Shown here piece by piece: positions 14,332 through 17,479 of a DNA stretch of 17,479 nucleotides (within the stretch, counting starts at the first letter, position 1; every line of letters starts with the position of its first letter). The stretch is from positions 1 to 17,479 of the forward strand of contig JALHSW010000638.1 of assembly GCA_022865365.1 (NCBI GenBank). Direction: 5' to 3'. Under the pieces are notes generated by a model, which did no database searches, was not told the DNA's origin, and saw only the letters and a list, made by a program, of their open reading frames with translations. Source of the DNA: Acidimicrobiia bacterium. Its GTDB lineage: Bacteria > Actinomycetota > Acidimicrobiia > IMCC26256 > PALSA-555. The position numbers were made by a program, and so were the translations under genes.

Positions 14332-16665
14332 CTACGCGTAGCCCTTGGCTCGCTGCCAGCGCAGCGTGAAGAACCCGAAGATCGGCGGGATCGCGAACGT
14401 GATGACGCGGAACACGATCACGGTCGCGAGTGCGGGGTTGGCGGGGATGCCGAACCCGGTGAGTCCGGCGGTGAGCGCGGCCTCCTGCACGCCGATCCCG
14501 CCGGGGACCGGGGCGACGCTGCCCATCATTCCGGCCCCGACCTGCACCACGACGAGCTGCGCGTAGCTGAGGTTGTAGTGAAATGCCATGAGGCACAGCC
14601 CGAGCAGGAAGGGATAGATCAGGTTGCCCGCGAGATCACCGCCGAAGAGCTGCATCGCCTTCTTCGGGTTGCGCAGCACCGCCCAGATGTCACTGGCTGC
14701 CTTCTGCAGCGCGGGCACGACCTTGCCCCGAACTTTCGGAATGAAGAGCACAACGCCGACGAGCGCAGCCACCACCGCGATCGCACCGAGCGTGATGCTC
14801 CCGCTGCTGCTGCTGCTCGTGTCGACGGTCGTCGCGGTGAGCGCGGCCGCGATCAGGAACAGGATCATCTGGATCGCACCGCCGACCCCGGTACTGAGCA
14901 CCATTGCGCTGCCGGCCGAAGCCACCGGGACGTCCTGGTGGTGCAGGTAATCGAGCTGGAGTGCGGTGCCGCCGATCCCGTTCGGCGTGATGAGGTTCAA
15001 GAAGCTGCACGAAACCTGGGTGATCACGGTCGGCACGAAGGGGAGATCCTTGTTGACGCAACCCATGAGCGCCGTCCCCCAGGCCATCGGGATGAGCGGC
15101 CAGAGGACCCACGCGAGCGCCACCCACCCCCAGTCGGCGTTCTCGAACTGCTGCTGGATGGTGGCCCAATCGACGTCCTCGATGCTGGGGATGGCGATCG
15201 CGAGCGCGAGGAGGATCCCGAAGAGCATCCCGATGTTGACAAGGCTGAGGCGGCGGACCTTGAGGGGAGGCACGTCCTCGACACCGGTGGCGGTCGTGAG
15301 GGCGGCACGGAGCTCCTTTAGGCTCTTGGACAGGTGCTTCTGGCCATGCGTCACCCCGGCCGGAAGCGCGGCCGGCTGCACGAACGGGATGAGCTCGGCA
15401 ACCCGGTCGTTGCCGAGCACCGCGGTCGCGGAACGGATGGCACGATCGTTGCCGACGAGGAGAGCCGTGGCGACGAGGAGTCCCGCGCTATCGCGGTTGA
15501 TCCAGTACGGGTCGGCGTTCGCGTCGGCGGCGCTGAAGTCGACGAAGGAGATCCGACCCTCGTCGACCAACAGGTGGTGTGGGTCCAGGTTGCCGTGGCT
15601 GATCCGGGCCGCGTGCAGCCGCTGCACGTTCCGCCAAGCGTCGGCAAGCACGTCGTCGGTGATCGCATCAGTGTCGATCTCGTCGAGCGGCGTCCCGGCG
15701 GGTTCCCTCGTGACGAGCATCGCGGCCTCCGGGCCGGCCGCGCCGGTCTCCACGAGCCGAGAGGCGGGCACCTCGGCGCGCTCGGCCAGCACGAGGGCGT
15801 ACCCGATGTGCTCGGCCTGTTGGAGACGGCTGCCGAACACCGGTACCCCGGGGTCCCGGTACATGATCCAGTGCCACAACTTCGCCGCGACCTGGCCGTC
15901 GCGCTGATCGCGCCCGAACGCGTCGACACGCAAGCGCTCACCGGACGCCAGTCGCACATCTACCACCGCCGCTCGTGGCACCTGTTCATCGGCGTGGGCT
16001 ATTCCGGCCACATCGAACCCGAGCCCCCCGAGGCCGTCGCTGATCTCGTCGAGAGTCGGCCGCCCGCCGGGCGCTCCGAACACGGCGAGCACGAGAGCGC
16101 CCGCAGCGAGCCCGAGGAAGAGGCCACCGACGACGTCAGCCGGGAACGCGGTCCCGAGATACATCACCGAGAGGGCGATCAAGAGCACGAGGACCTCGAC
16201 CACCCGGCGCAGCGGCCGCACGATGTAGGGCGAGAGCACGATGGTCAGCGACATGATGACCGCGACGTTCATCGCAGGGAAGATCGGACCGTCGCCCAGT
16301 CGGACCGTGACGCTCACGCCTTGGATCTTCTGGGGTTCGAGGAACTGGTGGAGCAGCTCGGCCACTCCCCACGCCAGCACGCCGGCGAACGCCACGTGCA
16401 GTGCGACCCGGTGCTTCTTCAACAGCACGAGCACGAGCACGACGCCGATGACCGCCAAGATCGAACCGAGGGCGTAGAGAAACTGCGCCGCCTCCTCGAG
16501 GCTGTTGGGCAGGTCGTTGACGGTCTTGAACAGGTTGGTGTCGAGGCTTGACTCGGCCTGGGCCCACAGGCCTGCGAGCAGGACACCAAAAACCCCGACA
16601 GCGACCCTTACCACGTCGGTCGGCCGCCGCTCGGGTGGCTCCTCGGTGCGCCGGATCCATGCCAT
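14332..16665 (-). CDS. three-part membrane fusion: PAP2-like, pseudokinase-like, LPG-synthase-type flippase domain
   Basis: A 777-residue polytopic membrane protein. Residues 18-195 hold about five helices laid out like a PAP2 lipid phosphatase, but the FPSGH motif reads FPAMN (129-133) and the final HxxxD reads AFPAD (173-177), so catalytic residues are missing. Residues 230-440 resemble a kinase fold: LRVDAFGRDQRDG lacks the ATP-binding lysine, the catalytic loop is HGNLDPHHLL (357-366) with Asn359 where Asp is expected and His364 where Asn is expected, and DFS (376-378) replaces DFG. Residues 475-777 are a UPF0104/MprF-type transmembrane domain with NLITPNGIGGTALQLDY (557-573) and PVPGGIGVQEAAL (719-731). 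This last part is known to flip lipids in MprF; no aminoacyl-transferase domain is present. ATG 16665 lacks a clear ribosome site. Divergent from the LuxR regulator and upstream of BrkB. Lipid flipping or envelope sensing is inferred. Confidence 0.9.
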   Translation of the reverse strand: MAWIRRTEEPPERRPTDVVRVAVGVFGVLLAGLWAQAESSLDTNLFKTVNDLPNSLEEAAQFLYALGSILAVIGVVLVLVLLKKHRVALHVAFAGVLAWGVAELLHQFLEPQKIQGVSVTVRLGDGPIFPAMNVAVIMSLTIVLSPYIVRPLRRVVEVLVLLIALSVMYLGTAFPADVVGGLFLGLAAGALVLAVFGAPGGRPTLDEISDGLGGLGFDVAGIAHADEQVPRAAVVDVRLASGERLRVDAFGRDQRDGQVAAKLWHWIMYRDPGVPVFGSRLQQAEHIGYALVLAERAEVPASRLVETGAAGPEAAMLVTREPAGTPLDEIDTDAITDDVLADAWRNVQRLHAARISHGNLDPHHLLVDEGRISFVDFSAADANADPYWINRDSAGLLVATALLVGNDRAIRSATAVLGNDRVAELIPFVQPAALPAGVTHGQKHLSKSLKELRAALTTATGVEDVPPLKVRRLSLVNIGMLFGILLALAIAIPSIEDVDWATIQQQFENADWGWVALAWVLWPLIPMAWGTALMGCVNKDLPFVPTVITQVSCSFLNLITPNGIGGTALQLDYLHHQDVPVASAGSAMVLSTGVGGAIQMILFLIAAALTATTVDTSSSSSGSITLGAIAVVAALVGVVLFIPKVRGKVVPALQKAASDIWAVLRNPKKAMQLFGGDLAGNLIYPFLLGLCLMAFHYNLSYAQLVVVQVGAGMMGSVAPVPGGIGVQEAALTAGLTGFGIPANPALATVIVFRVITFAIPPIFGFFTLRWQRAKGYA

Positions 16666-16790
16666 ACGGTTCGCCGCACGCTATTGGGGCCGCCGGCGAT
16701 TGGCATCACCCCATTCGGACTATTGCCCACGAGCTCGGCCTCTCTGTCGTGACGGCCGCGTGCGCACAGGGCTGATCGAGCTGCAGCGCC

Positions 16791-16837
16791 GGCCCATTTC
16801 GGCCCTACCAAATGGGCCAATCGGCCCTGCCAATCGG
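16791..16837. promoter_or_regulatory. dyad plus phased direct repeats between divergent genes
   Basis: GGCCCATTT (16791-16799) and AAATGGGCC (16810-16818) form a perfect 9-bp inverted repeat with a 10-bp spacer. Overlapping it, CGGCCCTACCAAATGG (16800-16815) recurs as CGGCCCTGCCAATCGG (16822-16837), 13 of 16 bases identical at a 22-bp spacing, about two helical turns. CCAATCGG also occurs twice (16817-16824, 16830-16837). The cluster lies in the 200-bp or so region between the divergent fusion and LuxR-type genes, as expected for an operator. Binding is inferred. Confidence 0.5.
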
Positions 16838-16905
16838 TCGCGCCACCCAGTAGCGTCCGCCCTGTGCCGAGGGTCGTAGCGCCGAGCCAGGACGAGGGAG
16901 ACTCG

Positions 16906-17479
16906 TTGAGGGCTATGGCCCATCTGTTGGCGTCCCCGGGCGGCTGGGCCGTGCCGCCCCTGCCCGCCGACACCGTGGCCCGCGAAAGGGTGCTCGACCA
17001 CCTCGCTGCGCATCCAGAGGCTCACTGCGTTCTTGCCGCGGCCCCCGCCGGCTACGGAAAATCTACGACCCTCGCCGGGCTTGCCGCTCGTGACAGCCGC
17101 CCGAGCGCGTGGCTTGCCCTCGGCCCGGCCGACCGAGACCCGACGGCCTTGATCGCTCGAATCCTCCTCGCTCTCGACGCGCTCGAACCACTCGATGACC
17201 ATGCCTTCAAGAGCCTGCTCCTGTCTGCTGCCGACCTCACGACCGTGAGGCTGCCGCGCTTCGCCGCGCTCCTCGAGCGACGCCACCCCTGCATACTGGT
17301 TCTGGACGACGCGCACGTCCTCGACACCGACGCGACGCGCGAGATCCTACGGGCGCTCGTGGAGCACATCGCCGACGGCTCCCTGGTCGCGATCGCGACC
17401 CGCGACCCAAGACCGCTCGGTCTCGCGCGGGCCCGAGCACGCGGTCGGGTCATCGACATCGGCGTCGCCGACCTCACCA
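16906..17479 (+). CDS. MalT-like LuxR-family ATPase regulator, C-terminus cut by window edge
   Basis: The first 191 codons of a large STAND-ATPase transcription regulator (LAL/MalT type), normally ~850-950 residues with a TPR-like middle and a C-terminal LuxR HTH, which lie beyond the window. Visible: the N-terminal LLASPGGWAVPPLPADTVARERVL segment in the place of the usual R-x-x-L lead-in, Walker A APAGYGKST (46-54, Lys52), Walker B CILVLDDAH (129-137), and the sensor-like VAIATRDPRPLGLARARARG. Such proteins use ATP binding and an inducer to activate transcription. TTG 16906 is chosen because GAGGGAG sits 5 nt before it; ATG 16915 and GTG 16864 are in-frame alternatives. It diverges from the fusion gene, with a repeat-rich region between, so it may control that gene or itself. 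Confidence 0.9.
   Translation, partial: MRAMAHLLASPGGWAVPPLPADTVARERVLDHLAAHPEAHCVLAAAPAGYGKSTTLAGLAARDSRPSAWLALGPADRDPTALIARILLALDALEPLDDHAFKSLLLSAADLTTVRLPRFAALLERRHPCILVLDDAHVLDTDATREILRALVEHIADGSLVAIATRDPRPLGLARARARGRVIDIGVADLT

Noticed and set aside
13678..16551. Two long plus-strand frames (547 and 405 codons)
   Set aside because: Antisense to BrkB and to the 777-residue fusion, both of which have clear family motifs.
16710..16730. TTCGGACTATTGCCC, partly like a DosR-type box
   Set aside because: Half-site spacing is wrong by at least a base and the right arm does not match; not enough to claim a DosR site.

Overview
The window is high-GC bacterial DNA with GTG and TTG starts alongside ATG. 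Its gene content (DUF6325, DUF7144, SHOCT and DUF2252 proteins, an actinobacterial-type ~780-residue arylsulfatase, a MalT-like LuxR regulator) points to an actinomycete-lineage soil or aquatic bacterium (Actinomycetota). No rRNA, tRNA, CRISPR array, transposase or integrase is visible. Both ends cut a gene: a glutamate decarboxylase loses its C-terminus on the left and a LuxR-family ATPase regulator loses its C-terminus on the right. All functional calls come from reading motifs; no database search was run.

Layout. (1) 1-2166, minus strand: SHOCT protein, NTF2/SnoaL-like protein, GNAT acetyltransferase (overlapping its upstream gene by 11 bp) and glutamate decarboxylase, a plausible operon. 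A 12-bp tandem repeat lies just upstream of the first gene. (2) 2340-3326, plus: a PRMT-like protein arginine methyltransferase homologue, uncommon in bacteria, probably translated from a leaderless GTG. (3) 3423-6456, minus: DUF6325 protein, a 50-residue Arg-rich peptide translationally coupled to it, then a large formylglycine-type arylsulfatase. (4) 6792-7211, plus: DUF7144 four-helix membrane protein with a strong hairpin terminator. (5) 7591-12693, minus: two SulP/STAS anion permeases and a DUF2252 protein; the last permease and DUF2252 overlap by 4 bp. (6) 12902-16665, minus: a 777-residue fusion (degenerate PAP2-like part, pseudokinase-like part, MprF-type flippase part), a YihY/BrkB membrane protein and a 67-residue two-helix membrane protein. 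(7) 16906-end, plus: MalT-like LuxR regulator, divergent from the fusion, with a dyad and 22-bp-phased direct repeats between them.

How it may fit together (inference): most products are membrane or envelope proteins, or conserved stress-type proteins of unknown function. Arylsulfatase plus two SulP carriers could release and import sulfate, although SulP proteins also carry bicarbonate and other anions. The fusion and BrkB suggest envelope lipid or membrane homeostasis, possibly under the divergent LuxR regulator. The most unusual items are the multi-domain fusion, whose two enzyme-like domains both appear to have lost catalytic residues, and the PRMT homologue.
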